The notes: generated from the letters alone by a model not told the origin. 64,000 nucleotides of DNA from Paraplanobispora takensis (GCF_016863195.1 NZ_BOOK01000005.1:1-64000), one strand, 5' to 3'; shown: positions 34,415 to 42,968, numbered from the stretch's first letter. Program-made: numbers and translations.

Positions 34415-35713
34415 TCACACGCGCCACACGCGTCCTTCGGCGCCGAACTCCGCGTCCGGCGCGGTCCCGGCCGCCGATCTGAGCGCGGACTTCCGGTTGA
34501 GGACCACGACGGCCCCTGCGAAGGCGAGCACGCCCAGGGCGAGGCCGGCGCCGTACAGCCACAGGAGGAACGGGTCGGCCCCGGGCCTGGCCGGCTCCTC
34601 CGGGAGCGGGCCCCCGCCGAAGTGCCGGCCGTCGGGCACCGGGGACGGGGACGCGACGCCCGCCAGCTCCCCGGCCCTGGCCAGCGCCGCCCCGGCGTCC
34701 ACCACGCCGAACCCGACGTGCTCGTCGTAACCGGCGCCGGGGGTGAAGCCCGCGGTGGAGGTCAGGGCCCGCGCCACCTGCTGCGGCGTCATGTCCGGGT
34801 ACTTCGCCTTGATCAGCGCGGCCACCCCCGCCACCAGGGCGGTCGCCACGCTCGTCCCGTCGGAGTTCTCGTACTTCCCGCCGGGGAGCGCCACCGGGAC
34901 CTGCACGCCCGGCGCGGAGACCAGGACCGACAGGTTGTCGCTGCTGAAGACCGCGGGCTGGCCGAACCGGTCGGCCGCGCCCACCCCGACGACCCCCGGG
35001 TATCCGGCCGGGAAGTTCCAGTAGGAGGTCTGGTGGGTCGTGGAGTACTCTTCGCCGCCCTCGTTGCCCACGGCGGCGATGAGCACCACCCCCTTGGACA
35101 GGGCGTAGGAGACCGCCTCGCGTTCGGCGCGGTGCGGGCCGTACGCGCCCAGCGACATGCTGATCACCTGCGCCCCGTGGTCGGCGGCGTAGCGGATCGC
35201 CCGGGCCACCGGGCTGCCCCGGAGCGTGCGCCGGTCCGCCTCGGGGACGTCCTCGCGCTCCTCGAAGTTCAGCGGCAGGGACAGGATCCGCGCCTCCGGG
35301 GCGACCCCGAGCAGGCCGTCCTCGCCGCCCTTGCCCGCCCCGGCGATGAGGGAGGCCATCGCGGTGGCGTGGCGCATGCCGGAGAGCCGCTCGTCGCCGG
35401 TGGCCTGCGACCCCATCTCGGGCCCGGTGACGACCCTGCCGCGCAGCTCGGCGACCTCGCCGTCGACCGCGCCGTCCACCACGGCCACGGTGACCCCGGC
35501 CCCCCTGGTGACCTCCCAGGCCTCCTCGACGTTGAGCGCGTCCAGCACCCACCGCTGCCCGTCCCGGATCTCGTCGGCGGCGGCCGGGGGCGCCGCGGTC
35601 GCGGAGAGCGCGGTCAGGAGCACGGCCAGCAGGACGGCCAGGATCGCCGGCGGCACGGCGCGCGGGGACGCGGTCGGCGCCTCCCTCCCCCGTCTCCCCC
35701 GTCGGCTCAGCAC
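34415..35713 (-). CDS. Mycosin-like S8 serine protease (module B)
   Basis: A 432-residue subtilase with N-terminal signal sequence, catalytic D80 (VAVVDGAVDG), H115 (MRHATAM), N217 oxyanion (AVGNEG) and S288 (SDGTSVA), and a C-terminal membrane helix followed by a short basic tail, the layout of type VII mycosins. The usual HGT around histidine is HAT, and DSG is DGA, so it is somewhat divergent. The GTG start overlaps the preceding gene by 7 bp (GTGCTGA). No ESX component is nearby. Confidence 0.87.
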   Translation of the reverse strand: MLSRRGRRGREAPTASPRAVPPAILAVLLAVLLTALSATAAPPAAADEIRDGQRWVLDALNVEEAWEVTRGAGVTVAVVDGAVDGEVAELRGRVVTGPEMGSQATGDERLSGMRHATAMASLIAGAGKGGEDGLLGVAPEARILSLPLNFEEREDVPEADRRTLRGSPVARAIRYAADHGAQVISMSLGAYGPHRAEREAVSYALSKGVVLIAAVGNEGGEEYSTTHQTSYWNFPAGYPGVVGVGAADRFGQPAVFSSDNLSVLVSAPGVQVPVALPGGKYENSDGTSVATALVAGVAALIKAKYPDMTPQQVARALTSTAGFTPGAGYDEHVGFGVVDAGAALARAGELAGVASPSPVPDGRHFGGGPLPEEPARPGADPFLLWLYGAGLALGVLAFAGAVVVLNRKSALRSAAGTAPDAEFGAEGRVWRV

Positions 35714-36885
35714 ACGTTCCCCTGGGTGCAGCGCGGTACGGCGGGCTCGGCGCCCAGGGCGCGGGCGATGCGCCCGGCGACCGTCTGGGCCGTCGGCCAC
35801 AGCTCGCTGTGCAGGATCTCCTCCTGGGCCACCGCCTCGCGGGTGCGGCCGTCGGTGTAGCCGGCGGTGGAGAAGACGATGTACGGACCGACCCCGACCC
35901 AGGCGTTGCGCTGGCGCTGGGCCGCGCCGAACAGTTCGGTGGCGGTGCCGGGGAAGGCCACCGGCCGCACCCCCACCCGGTCGTCGGTCGTCAGCTGCCC
36001 GGTCGCCGCCCGGCGCTTGTCGGCGTCCTCCATGACGGCGACGCCCACAGTGATCGCGAAGGTGGACGTCTGGTCGACGTAGGTGGCCCGCAGCAGGGTG
36101 CGGCAGCCGTTCTCGGAGAGGATGGCCCCGACCGCGGCGTCGGTCCCGGCCCGGCAGGGGGTCTCGGGGGCGATGCCGACCCGGCGGGCGTACTGCTGGG
36201 TGCGGCCGAGAGCGACGTACTCCAGCTCGCCGGGGAAGACCAGCGTCGTGGGCCAGGTGTGCCAGCGCCTGGCGATGTCCTCCTGGACGTAGAGGTTCTG
36301 CTCCGCGGCGGTCAGCGGGCGCGCGGCGGTCTCGCGCAGCAGCCCGACGGCGCCGGACAGCACGTCGGTCGTGGCGATGGCCAGGATGGTCCCCATCAGC
36401 AGCAGGAAGATCGTGCGCAGCCGGATGCCCTGTTCGAGCGCGATCACCTCGACCCGCTCGGCCCCGGGCTGCCTGCGGTTCGCCCCCGGCCACGGGCGGA
36501 CCCGCGCCCTGCGGGCCCCGGCCGGCGAGGCGGACGCGCGGCGCATGCGCGTGGCCCCGGGAAGCCGGGTCGCGCCGGAGGAGCCGCCGGACGCGCGTCC
36601 CGGCGGGGCACCCCGCCCGGCGCCCGGCGCCGGGGCGTCCTTGCCCGTCCCGTCCGGCGTCGAGGCGCCCTCGCGCCTCCCGTCCGGCGTCGTCGCGCCG
36701 GGTGCCGCTCCGTCCCGGGCCCTCCCGCGCGGCGATCCGCCCTGGGGGCCCTCGCCCTGTGACGCCCCGCTCCTGTCCGGCCCGATCCGCGCGGCGCGCG
36801 ACCCCGCCGGGGGCCAGCCGCGGGTGCGCGGCGTCGAGGGCTGCAGGCGCCGGCGCGGCTCCTGTGACCTCCCGGGCTGCGACAT
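35707..36885 (-). CDS. Membrane-anchored protein preceding mycosin (module B)
   Basis: A 392-residue protein with a long Pro/Arg/Gly-rich cytoplasmic region, one transmembrane helix (TIFLLLMGTILAIATTDVL, near residue 165) and an extracytoplasmic domain of about 210 residues. The ectodomain is clearly paralogous to that of the module A protein: ARRW..WP....FP, ARRVGIxPETxC, GCRxxLRATYxD, ITVGVA, GPYxV and TDGR are shared, and both end in cysteine. The start is the ATG nearest a GAAGG; a shorter protein is possible. Function unknown; pairing with a mycosin suggests a partner or regulator of the protease. Confidence 0.72.
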   Translation of the reverse strand: MSQPGRSQEPRRRLQPSTPRTRGWPPAGSRAARIGPDRSGASQGEGPQGGSPRGRARDGAAPGATTPDGRREGASTPDGTGKDAPAPGAGRGAPPGRASGGSSGATRLPGATRMRRASASPAGARRARVRPWPGANRRQPGAERVEVIALEQGIRLRTIFLLLMGTILAIATTDVLSGAVGLLRETAARPLTAAEQNLYVQEDIARRWHTWPTTLVFPGELEYVALGRTQQYARRVGIAPETPCRAGTDAAVGAILSENGCRTLLRATYVDQTSTFAITVGVAVMEDADKRRAATGQLTTDDRVGVRPVAFPGTATELFGAAQRQRNAWVGVGPYIVFSTAGYTDGRTREAVAQEEILHSELWPTAQTVAGRIARALGAEPAVPRCTQGNVC

Positions 36886-36935
36886 ACCTTCGATGCTACG
36901 TCCCGGGAGTCCGACACCCCATATCCGGAGTGTAT

Positions 36936-38135
36936 TTATATTCTCACCCTCCGCGCCCGGCGGATCATGACCATGATCACCGCGAGGGAGACGGCCGCCA
37001 CGGAACCGGCCGCCACGGCCACCCCTCCGTAGAGGGCGATCCTGCGCTGGTCGCGGTGGACCACCTGAACCGGCCCGGCCGGTCCGCCCAGCGGGCGGCC
37101 GGGGTCCTGGGCGTCGCCCTTGCGGGCGGTGTGGGTGTGCCGGGAGATCCTGGCGGCCTCGGCGAGCGCCCGGCCGGCGTTGACGATGCCGAACCCCGTG
37201 CCGGTGTCGTATCCGCCGGCGGGCCTGCGGGTCGCCCCCGCGGTGAGCGCCTGCACGACCAGCGCGGGCGACATTTTCGGATATTTCGCTTTTATGAGAG
37301 CGGCGACCCCGGAGACCAGGGCGGTCGCCTGCGAGGTGCCGCGGCCGACCCAGTACTCGTCGCCGGGCCCCGCGCCGAGGATGTCCACCCCGGGGGCCGC
37401 CACCAGGACCGAGGAGTTGGAGTTGGAGAACGACGCCCGGCGCATGCCCCCGTCGGTCGCCGCGACCGAGACCACGCCGGGGAAGGAGGCCGGATAGGAG
37501 TACGGGGCGTGTCCCTCGGCGTCCTGCTCGTCCGCCCCGTCGTTGCCCGCCGCGGCGACGAGCACCACCCCCTTGGAGATGGCGTGGCGGACCGCCGCCC
37601 GCTCCTCCCGGGTCGCCAGGTCCTTGGAGATCGACATGTTGATCACGTCGGCGCCGCGGTCCACGGCGTACCTGATGCCCTTGGCCACCACGTTCTCGAA
37701 CCGCTCGGAGGCGTTGAACTCGCGGAAGCCGGCCTCCTCGTCCTCCAGGATCACCCGTACCGACAGGATCCTGGCCCTGGGGGCGACCCCGATCACCCCG
37801 TCCGCGCCGCCGGGACCGTGTCCGTGCCCGGCGATGAGCGAGGCCATGTAGGTGCCGTGCAGGCGCAGCGGCTCCACTCCGGGCGGGTTGGCGCCCTCGG
37901 TGAAGTCCCTGCCCTCGGTCACCGAGCCCGCCAGGTCGCGGTGCCCCGCGTCCACCCCGGAGTCGAGCACCGCGACGGTCACGCCCTCGCCCTCGGAGGT
38001 CCGCCACGCCTGCGGAAGGCCCAGCGTCTGCAGCGCCTGCCGCTGGCCGTCGCGGACGTCGTCGGCGTGGACGGGCGGAGTCAGGAACAGGGCGAGGACC
38101 GCCGCCGGCACCACGACGGCCAGGCGCCTCAGCAC
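36936..38135 (-). CDS. Mycosin-like S8 serine protease (module A)
   Basis: A 399-residue subtilase: signal peptide ending VHA-D, catalytic D58 (AVLDSGVD), H93 (LHGTYMA), N198 (AAGNDG) and S268 (RGTSQA), then a C-terminal transmembrane helix and a basic tail. All catalytic motifs are canonical, unlike the module B copy. The GTG start overlaps the preceding gene by 7 bp in the same GTGCTGA arrangement as module B; a GTG two codons earlier is also possible. It is expected on the outer face of the membrane. Confidence 0.88.
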   Translation of the reverse strand: MLRRLAVVVPAAVLALFLTPPVHADDVRDGQRQALQTLGLPQAWRTSEGEGVTVAVLDSGVDAGHRDLAGSVTEGRDFTEGANPPGVEPLRLHGTYMASLIAGHGHGPGGADGVIGVAPRARILSVRVILEDEEAGFREFNASERFENVVAKGIRYAVDRGADVINMSISKDLATREERAAVRHAISKGVVLVAAAGNDGADEQDAEGHAPYSYPASFPGVVSVAATDGGMRRASFSNSNSSVLVAAPGVDILGAGPGDEYWVGRGTSQATALVSGVAALIKAKYPKMSPALVVQALTAGATRRPAGGYDTGTGFGIVNAGRALAEAARISRHTHTARKGDAQDPGRPLGGPAGPVQVVHRDQRRIALYGGVAVAAGSVAAVSLAVIMVMIRRARRVRI

Positions 38136-38860
38136 CGCCACTCCCGGGAGTGGCAGTCGGGCGGCACGGGGGTGGACACGCCGGCGAGGATCTGCACGGC
38201 GATGTCGTCGGCGAAGGCGAACATGGTCGGCCGCTGCTCCCCCACGGTCTTCGCCGGGCGGCCGTCCGTCTGGCCGATAGTGATCATGACGAGGTACGGC
38301 CCGCTCCTGCGCGCCGAGGAGGTCTGCCGCCCCGCCGCGGTGAACCGGTCGGTGACCGTGCCGCGGAAGGCCAGCGCCTTGAGCCCCGGCGAGGGGCGCC
38401 CGCCCTTGGGCAGCGCCGCCTTGGCCGCCGCGGCGCCCTCGTCGTCGGGGAAGGCGGCGACGCCGACGGTGATGACGACGGCCTGGAGCGCGTCGAGGTA
38501 GGTGGCGCGCAGGATCGCCCTGCACCCCGCCCGCCGCAGGGGCTCCCTCAGCCTGGCGTCCACGGCCCGGTCGCACCGGGTCTCGGGAGAGATGCCCACC
38601 CGGCGGGCCTGCTCCTGGCCGCCCTGCTCGGCGGAGTAGCGGACCCGCGCGGGGAAGATCCGGCCCGAGGGCCAGACCTGCCAGCGGCGGGCCACCTCCT
38701 CGGCGGCCGCCCGGCGCAGCTCCCCCGCGCTCGGACCCCGGGTGAGCTCGGCTCCCGCGGTGCTCGCTGCGACTGCGGCCACGACCGCGCAGCTCAGGGT
38801 GAGCGCGGACGCCGCCACCAGCGCCGGCCATACCCGGCGCCGGTCCGGCACGTCGTTCAC
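38129..38860 (-). CDS. Membrane-anchored protein preceding mycosin (module A)
   Basis: A 243-residue protein with a short cytoplasmic N-terminus, one membrane helix (VAASALTLSCAVVAAVAAS) and an ectodomain paralogous to the module B protein (ARRW, ARRVGISPETRC, GCRAILRATY, ITVGVA, TDGR, final Cys). It lacks the long Pro-rich N-terminal region of module B. GTG start. It is the first gene of the four-gene leftward run, and its divergent neighbour is the GGAAAGT-box promoter. No known family name comes to mind. Confidence 0.75.
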   Translation of the reverse strand: MNDVPDRRRVWPALVAASALTLSCAVVAAVAASTAGAELTRGPSAGELRRAAAEEVARRWQVWPSGRIFPARVRYSAEQGGQEQARRVGISPETRCDRAVDARLREPLRRAGCRAILRATYLDALQAVVITVGVAAFPDDEGAAAAKAALPKGGRPSPGLKALAFRGTVTDRFTAAGRQTSSARRSGPYLVMITIGQTDGRPAKTVGEQRPTMFAFADDIAVQILAGVSTPVPPDCHSREWRC

Positions 38861-38921
38861 CCCATCGACATTAATGCGAGAGAGCGGATGTCACCTCCGA
38901 TCCACTCCGATCCGATCGCAT

Positions 38922-38973
38922 GGAAAGTACTTGACGCATTGGAAAGTGGAAAGTACTTTCCTTCTTGGAAAGT
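38922..38973 (+). promoter_or_regulatory. GGAAAGT operator array overlapping a promoter
   Basis: GGAAAGT occurs four times in direct orientation (38922, 38941, 38948, 38967) and once inverted, the third copy forming the perfect palindrome GGAAAGTACTTTCC (38948-38961). A promoter TTGACG (38931-38936), 17-bp spacer, TACTTT (38954-38959) places the -10 inside the palindrome. A regulator bound here would block transcription of the downstream pair, most simply the winged-helix protein encoded by the second gene. Confidence 0.75.
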
Positions 38974-38992
38974 GAAACCGAAGGAGTCCCCG

Positions 38993-39487
38993 GTGAACGA
39001 CACCTCCCGCGAGGCCGACCTCTCCCCCGAAGAGGCCGCCCGCGCCCTGTCCGGCATCCGCGCCACCCAGGCCCGCGCCGTGCGCTCCACTCCCTGGTTC
39101 CCCACCTGGTTCGTCATCGGCATCGGCCTGTCCGTCACCCTCATCCAGTTCGCCGCCGACCCCCTCACCGCGCTGCCCCTGCGGATCGCGGGCCTCGTCC
39201 TGGCGGTGGCCGGCATCACCGGCTGCTCCATCGTGATCGGCCGCAGCGGCAAGATGCGCACGCACAAGAGCGTCGTCGAGGCCGGGGGCATGGTCGGATA
39301 CTTCGTCTGGGTCATCGCGCTCGTGGTCTTCGCCGTGGCGCTCGCCCTGGTCCTGGCCGCGCTGGACATCCCCTACGCTGCGACCTGGGCCTGCCTGGCG
39401 ATGACCGCGGTCATGGGTCTCACCGGCCCGCTCCTGGCCCGGTGGATCTCCCGCCGCATCGCCGACAAGCTCGAAAGGGGTCGCTGA
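38993..39487 (+). CDS. Four-helix integral membrane protein
   Basis: A 164-residue protein with four predicted membrane helices (starting near residues 37, 59, 96 and 120) and short charged ends. The GTG start follows AAGGAG. It has no recognised domain. It is coupled to the downstream regulator through a TGATG overlap, and both are under the GGAAAGT-box promoter. Such membrane protein plus winged-helix pairs often respond to envelope stress or small molecules, but nothing in the sequence identifies the signal. Confidence 0.78.
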   Translation: MNDTSREADLSPEEAARALSGIRATQARAVRSTPWFPTWFVIGIGLSVTLIQFAADPLTALPLRIAGLVLAVAGITGCSIVIGRSGKMRTHKSVVEAGGMVGYFVWVIALVVFAVALALVLAALDIPYAATWACLAMTAVMGLTGPLLARWISRRIADKLERGR

Positions 39488-39789
39488 TGGGTCTCGACCC
39501 GGTCATCCACGCGCCGGTGCGGCTGCAGATCGTCGCTCTGCTGGCCGCCGCGGAGGAGGCCGAGTTCGGGTTCGTCCGCGACCAGGTCGAGGTGAGCGAC
39601 TCGGTCCTGTCCAAGCACGCCAGCGCCCTGGAGGCCGCGGGATACGTCGACATCCGCAAGGGATACGTCGGCAAGCGGCCCAGGACCTGGCTCAAGCTCT
39701 CCGCTCAGGGCCGCCAGGCCTATCGCGCCCACGTGGCCGCCCTCCAGGCCATCGTCGCCCGGTCCGGCCTCCGGCTCACCCCCGAGTGA
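39487..39789 (+). CDS. Winged-helix transcriptional regulator
   Basis: A 100-residue protein with a winged helix-turn-helix: helix pair FVRDQVEVSDSVLSKHASAL forms the recognition region and GYVDIRKGYVGKRPRTWLKL the wing. It resembles the short MarR/ArsR-like HTH_34 proteins that follow a membrane protein gene. It lacks metal-binding cysteines. The best guess is autorepression through the GGAAAGT boxes at the head of its own operon. Confidence 0.87.
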   Translation: MGLDPVIHAPVRLQIVALLAAAEEAEFGFVRDQVEVSDSVLSKHASALEAAGYVDIRKGYVGKRPRTWLKLSAQGRQAYRAHVAALQAIVARSGLRLTPE

Positions 39790-39893
39790 CACCGCCCGCC
39801 GGCCACTCCCCGGACGGCACCGCCCGCCACACCCGTCCCGGCCCCTTCGGGAAACCGCCCGCCGCACCCGTCCCGATCCCTTCGGGAAAACGC

Positions 39894-39931
39894 CGAACGC
39901 CCCGCGGAGCATGGGCTCCGCGGGGCGTTCG
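39894..39931. terminator. Bidirectional terminator
   Basis: A perfect 17-bp stem CGAACGCCCCGCGGAGC with loop ATGG separates the convergent regulator and moeZ genes. Confidence 0.85.
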
Positions 39932-39959
39932 CGTCCGGCCGGGGTGGGGCGGGCCCGCC

Positions 39960-41141
39960 TCAGTAGGCCGGCAGGCTCGGGTCGACCGTCTTGATCCAGC
40001 TCAGCACGCCGCCGCCCACGTGGACCGCGTCGGAGAAGCCGGCGTTCTTGACGATCGCCAGGCACTCGGCGGACCGGACGCCGGACTTGCAGTGCAGGAC
40101 GATCTTCTTGTCCTGCGGGAGCCTCTCCAGGGCCGAACCGTTGAGGAACTCACCCTTGGGGATGAGCACGGCGCCGGGGATGGAGACGATCTCGTACTCG
40201 TTCGGCTCGCGGACGTCGATCACGTAGATGTTCTCGCCCTGGTCCTGCCAGGACTTGAGCTCGGTCGCGGTGATCGTGGAGCCGGAGGCGGCCTCCTGGG
40301 CCTCCTCGGAGACCGCGCCGCAGAACGCCTCGTAGTCCTCCAGGAGCTCGGTGACCGTGGGGTTCTTGCCGCAGAGCACGCACTCGGGGTCCTTGCGGAC
40401 CTTGACCGAGCGGTAGGTCATCTCCAGGGCGTCGTAGATCATCAGTCGGCCGACCAGCGGCTCGCCGATGCCGGTGAGCAGCTTGATGGCCTCGTTGACC
40501 TGGATCGAGCCGATGGAGGCGCACAGCACGCCGAGCACGCCGCCCTCGGCGCAGGAGGGGACCATGCCGGGCGGCGGGGGCTCGGGGTACAGGCAGCGGT
40601 AGCAGGGGCCGTGCTCGGCCCAGAAGACGCTGGCCTGGCCGTCGAAGCGGTAGATCGAGCCCCAGACGTACGGCTTGCCGAGCAGGACGGCCGCGTCGTT
40701 CACCATGTAACGGGTCGCGAAGTTGTCGGTGCCGTCGACGATCAGGTCGTACTGAGCGAAGATGTCCATGACGTTCTCGGTGCTCAGCACCTCGTTGTGG
40801 ACCACCACGTCGATCAGCGGGTTGATCTCCCTGACCGACGCCGCCGCGCTCTCGGCCTTGGGGCGGCCGACGTCGGACTGACCGTGGATCACCTGACGCT
40901 GCAGGTTGGACTCGTCGACGACGTCGAAGTCGATGACGCCCAAGGTGCCCACGCCGGCGGCGGCGAGGTACAGCAGGGCGGGGGAGCCCAGGCCGCCGGC
41001 GCCCACACAGAGCACCTTGGCGTTCTTCAGGCGCTTCTGCCCGGCCATGCCCACGTCGGGAATGATCAGGTGGCGCGAGTAACGGCGCACCTCGTCGACG
41101 GTCAGCTCGGCTGCCGGCTCTACCAGCGGTGGCAACGACAC
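39960..41141 (-). CDS. moeZ: Adenylyltransferase/sulfurtransferase MoeZ
   Basis: A 393-residue two-domain protein. The ThiF/MoeB domain has VGAGGLGSPALLYLAAAGVG for ATP binding, RQVIH, DGTDNFATRY and zinc-binding CYRC/CVLC pairs. The C-terminal rhodanese domain has the active cysteine in LHCKSGVRS. It adenylates and thiocarboxylates ubiquitin-like sulfur carriers for molybdopterin and other sulfur-containing products. Start GTG preceded by GGGAG. It corresponds to moeB1/moeZ (Rv3206c, from memory). Confidence 0.95.
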   Translation of the reverse strand: MSLPPLVEPAAELTVDEVRRYSRHLIIPDVGMAGQKRLKNAKVLCVGAGGLGSPALLYLAAAGVGTLGVIDFDVVDESNLQRQVIHGQSDVGRPKAESAAASVREINPLIDVVVHNEVLSTENVMDIFAQYDLIVDGTDNFATRYMVNDAAVLLGKPYVWGSIYRFDGQASVFWAEHGPCYRCLYPEPPPPGMVPSCAEGGVLGVLCASIGSIQVNEAIKLLTGIGEPLVGRLMIYDALEMTYRSVKVRKDPECVLCGKNPTVTELLEDYEAFCGAVSEEAQEAASGSTITATELKSWQDQGENIYVIDVREPNEYEIVSIPGAVLIPKGEFLNGSALERLPQDKKIVLHCKSGVRSAECLAIVKNAGFSDAVHVGGGVLSWIKTVDPSLPAY

Positions 41142-41214
41142 AGTTCTGCTCCCGTTTCAGGGGTCTTGAGGAGTGCGGCTAGCGCACCCCTCACAACCTA
41201 GCCGGGGGCCCCGG

Positions 41215-42138
41215 TCATTCCCCAATCGAGATGGGAGTCGTCTCATATATCAGACGGCGTGCCTCACGAGCCACCCTTCCCGGCACTTCCATCTGCGCCA
41301 CGTGCCCGGCGTCGGGCAGCAGCACCAGCCGCACGTGCGGGAACGTCCGCCCGGCGCGTGCGGCCGAGCGCGGGTTGACCAGCCGGTCGCGGCGGCCGTG
41401 GATCACCAGCGTGGGCGCCTTCACCTGGGCCGCCTGACGCCACAGGCTGTCGGCTCCGCGCCCGAAGTACTCCCTGAAGTACTCGGAGATCAGGCCTCGG
41501 GCCGAGTTGACCAGCGCCGACCCCGCGTACGGCAGGTCGTCGCGGCGGCGCAGCTCGTCGGCCGCCTCCCGCAGGCGCACCGGGTGGACCCGGCCGAGGT
41601 CGGCGTAGCACATGCCGAGGGTGGCGTTGAGCCTGCGCTCGGCGGGCAGGGCCCGCAGCCGGTCGAAGGCCCACTCCCCCAGGCGGGGCATCGCCGACAG
41701 TGCCACCCGGGCGGGGCCGTACCTGGGCAGCAGGTCGGGCAGCGCCGGGGAGACCAGTGTGAGCGAGCGGACCAGCTCGGGCCTGGTCGCGGCCACCCGG
41801 ACCGCGACCGCGCCGCCCAGGGAGTTGCCGAACAGGTGGACGGGCCGCTCGGCCACCTTCTCGGCGAGCCGGGCGACGGCCTCGGCGTGGGCGACGATGG
41901 AATAGTCGCCGTCCGGCGGCTCCGGCGAGTATCCGGAGCCCGGAAGGTCGATCGCGTGGCCGGTCACCACGTCGGACAGCTCGCCCATCAGGTCGGTCCA
42001 GTTGGTCGCCGACCCGGCGAGACCGTGCACGTAGACCGCCGTCTCAGTGGGACCGGGCGGGGTCGAGCGCACGTGGACGCGCCGCCCTCCCAGGTCGACC
42101 ATGGTTCCCGGCCAGCACGGAATCGGGTTGTCCCCCAC
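41215..42138 (-). CDS. Alpha/beta hydrolase
   Basis: A 307-residue hydrolase. VYVHGLAGSATNW gives the oxyanion region, GNSLGGAVAVR the nucleophile elbow (Ser), HGRRDRLV the acid and PDAGHVAQ the histidine. The GTG chosen has GGGAGGAC 5 bp upstream; another GTG four codons earlier is in frame. It follows moeZ in the same direction after 73 bp upstream of it. Probably a cytosolic esterase or lipase-like enzyme; substrate unknown. Confidence 0.87.
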   Translation of the reverse strand: MGDNPIPCWPGTMVDLGGRRVHVRSTPPGPTETAVYVHGLAGSATNWTDLMGELSDVVTGHAIDLPGSGYSPEPPDGDYSIVAHAEAVARLAEKVAERPVHLFGNSLGGAVAVRVAATRPELVRSLTLVSPALPDLLPRYGPARVALSAMPRLGEWAFDRLRALPAERRLNATLGMCYADLGRVHPVRLREAADELRRRDDLPYAGSALVNSARGLISEYFREYFGRGADSLWRQAAQVKAPTLVIHGRRDRLVNPRSAARAGRTFPHVRLVLLPDAGHVAQMEVPGRVAREARRLIYETTPISIGE

Positions 42139-42311
42139 GTGTCCTCCCACGGTTCACTCTCTGCTCCGTCCTTATTCCACAAGAGTGAACCCGAAGAACC
42201 TATGCGTTCGGCATACAGACCGAGCGTCGCCCCACATTGAGCGTCGAATCCTGACATCCAGGACGGAACAGGCTCTTACCTCTCGAAGGTACCTCTCGAA
42301 GGAGTTCCGTC

Positions 42312-42647
42312 ATGCGACTCAAGCGCCTTCTCGTCGCACTCCTCACCGCCGCCCTCACCGCCCTCGGCACGGTGGTGGCGGGCGCCGCCCTGGCGAGCCC
42401 CGCCCGGGCCGCGGATCTCAACTGCGTCTATCTGGTCAAGCGCACGGCCGCGGTGAAGGCCGAGCCCGCCAAGAAGGCCAAGACGACGGACCGGGTCCGC
42501 CGGGGGGACCGGACCCTGGGCAGCTGCCGCAAGTACGGCAAGGAGAAGAACTGGCACAAGGTCGTGGGCACCCGCAAGCTCAAGAAGGGCTACACCCGGC
42601 AGCGCAACCTGAAGAGGCTCGGCACGACCAAGCAGTTCGGCCTGTGA
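42312..42647 (+). CDS. Small secreted SH3-like protein 1
   Basis: A 111-residue precursor with a typical Sec signal peptide cleaved after ARA. The mature basic protein of about 76 residues has two cysteines (NCVYLVKR, GSCRKYG) and an NWHKV segment, matching the next two genes at corresponding places, which suggests a small bacterial SH3-like beta barrel with one disulfide. The repeated word ACCTCTCGAAGG just upstream supplies two purine-rich ribosome binding sites. It may bind the cell wall. Confidence 0.72.
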   Translation: MRLKRLLVALLTAALTALGTVVAGAALASPARAADLNCVYLVKRTAAVKAEPAKKAKTTDRVRRGDRTLGSCRKYGKEKNWHKVVGTRKLKKGYTRQRNLKRLGTTKQFGL

Positions 42648-42749
42648 GCCGGCCGCAGAGGTCTGCGAACGGGCCACGCAGGCCCGCGAGCCGGTTCTAG
42701 AGATCTGCGAACCGGCCGCGGAGGCCCGCGAGCCGGTCGTCGAACGGCC
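42647..42749 (+). repeat. 42-bp tandem repeat starting at a stop codon
   Basis: Two full 42-bp units (42647-42688, 42689-42730) and a partial third begin with AGCCGG at the last base of the stop codon. They differ by several substitutions. The stretch 42648-42968 also holds a terminator, a near-perfect 12-bp inverted repeat (42801-42828) and the inverted repeat CCCTTTTGT/ACAAAAGGG. Confidence 0.75.
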
Positions 42750-42752
42750 CCG

Positions 42753-42779
42753 GAGGGGCGGCCCACAGGGCCGTCCCTC
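42753..42779 (+). terminator. Hairpin terminator
   Basis: Arms GAGGGGCGGCCC and GGGCCGTCCCTC form a 12-bp stem with one G-U pair and an ACA loop, downstream of the first SH3-like gene. Confidence 0.65.
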
Positions 42780-42831
42780 CTCTCACTCCTGTCACGCCCG
42801 TACCGCGGAGCGGATTCGCTCTGCGGTATGT

Positions 42832-42858
42832 CCCTTTTGTCCGAAAATAACAAAAGGG
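42832..42858 (+). promoter_or_regulatory. Inverted repeat upstream of SH3-like gene 2
   Basis: CCCTTTTGT, a 9-bp spacer, then ACAAAAGGG. It lies in an A/T-rich patch 110 bp before the start codon, unusual in this genome, and could be an operator or part of the promoter region. Confidence 0.45.
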
Positions 42859-42968
42859 CACGCATCTTAACGCTATGTGTTTGGTATATGACGCTCTGTG
42901 CCCGTTTTCGGTTCACGAATCCGGACATCAAGGCCGTAGTCACCGCATCGATAGAGAAGGAGTGACTA

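Noticed and set aside
34415-38860. Type VII secretion locus
   Set aside because: Two mycosins are present but no EccB, EccC, EccD, EccE or WXG100 genes.
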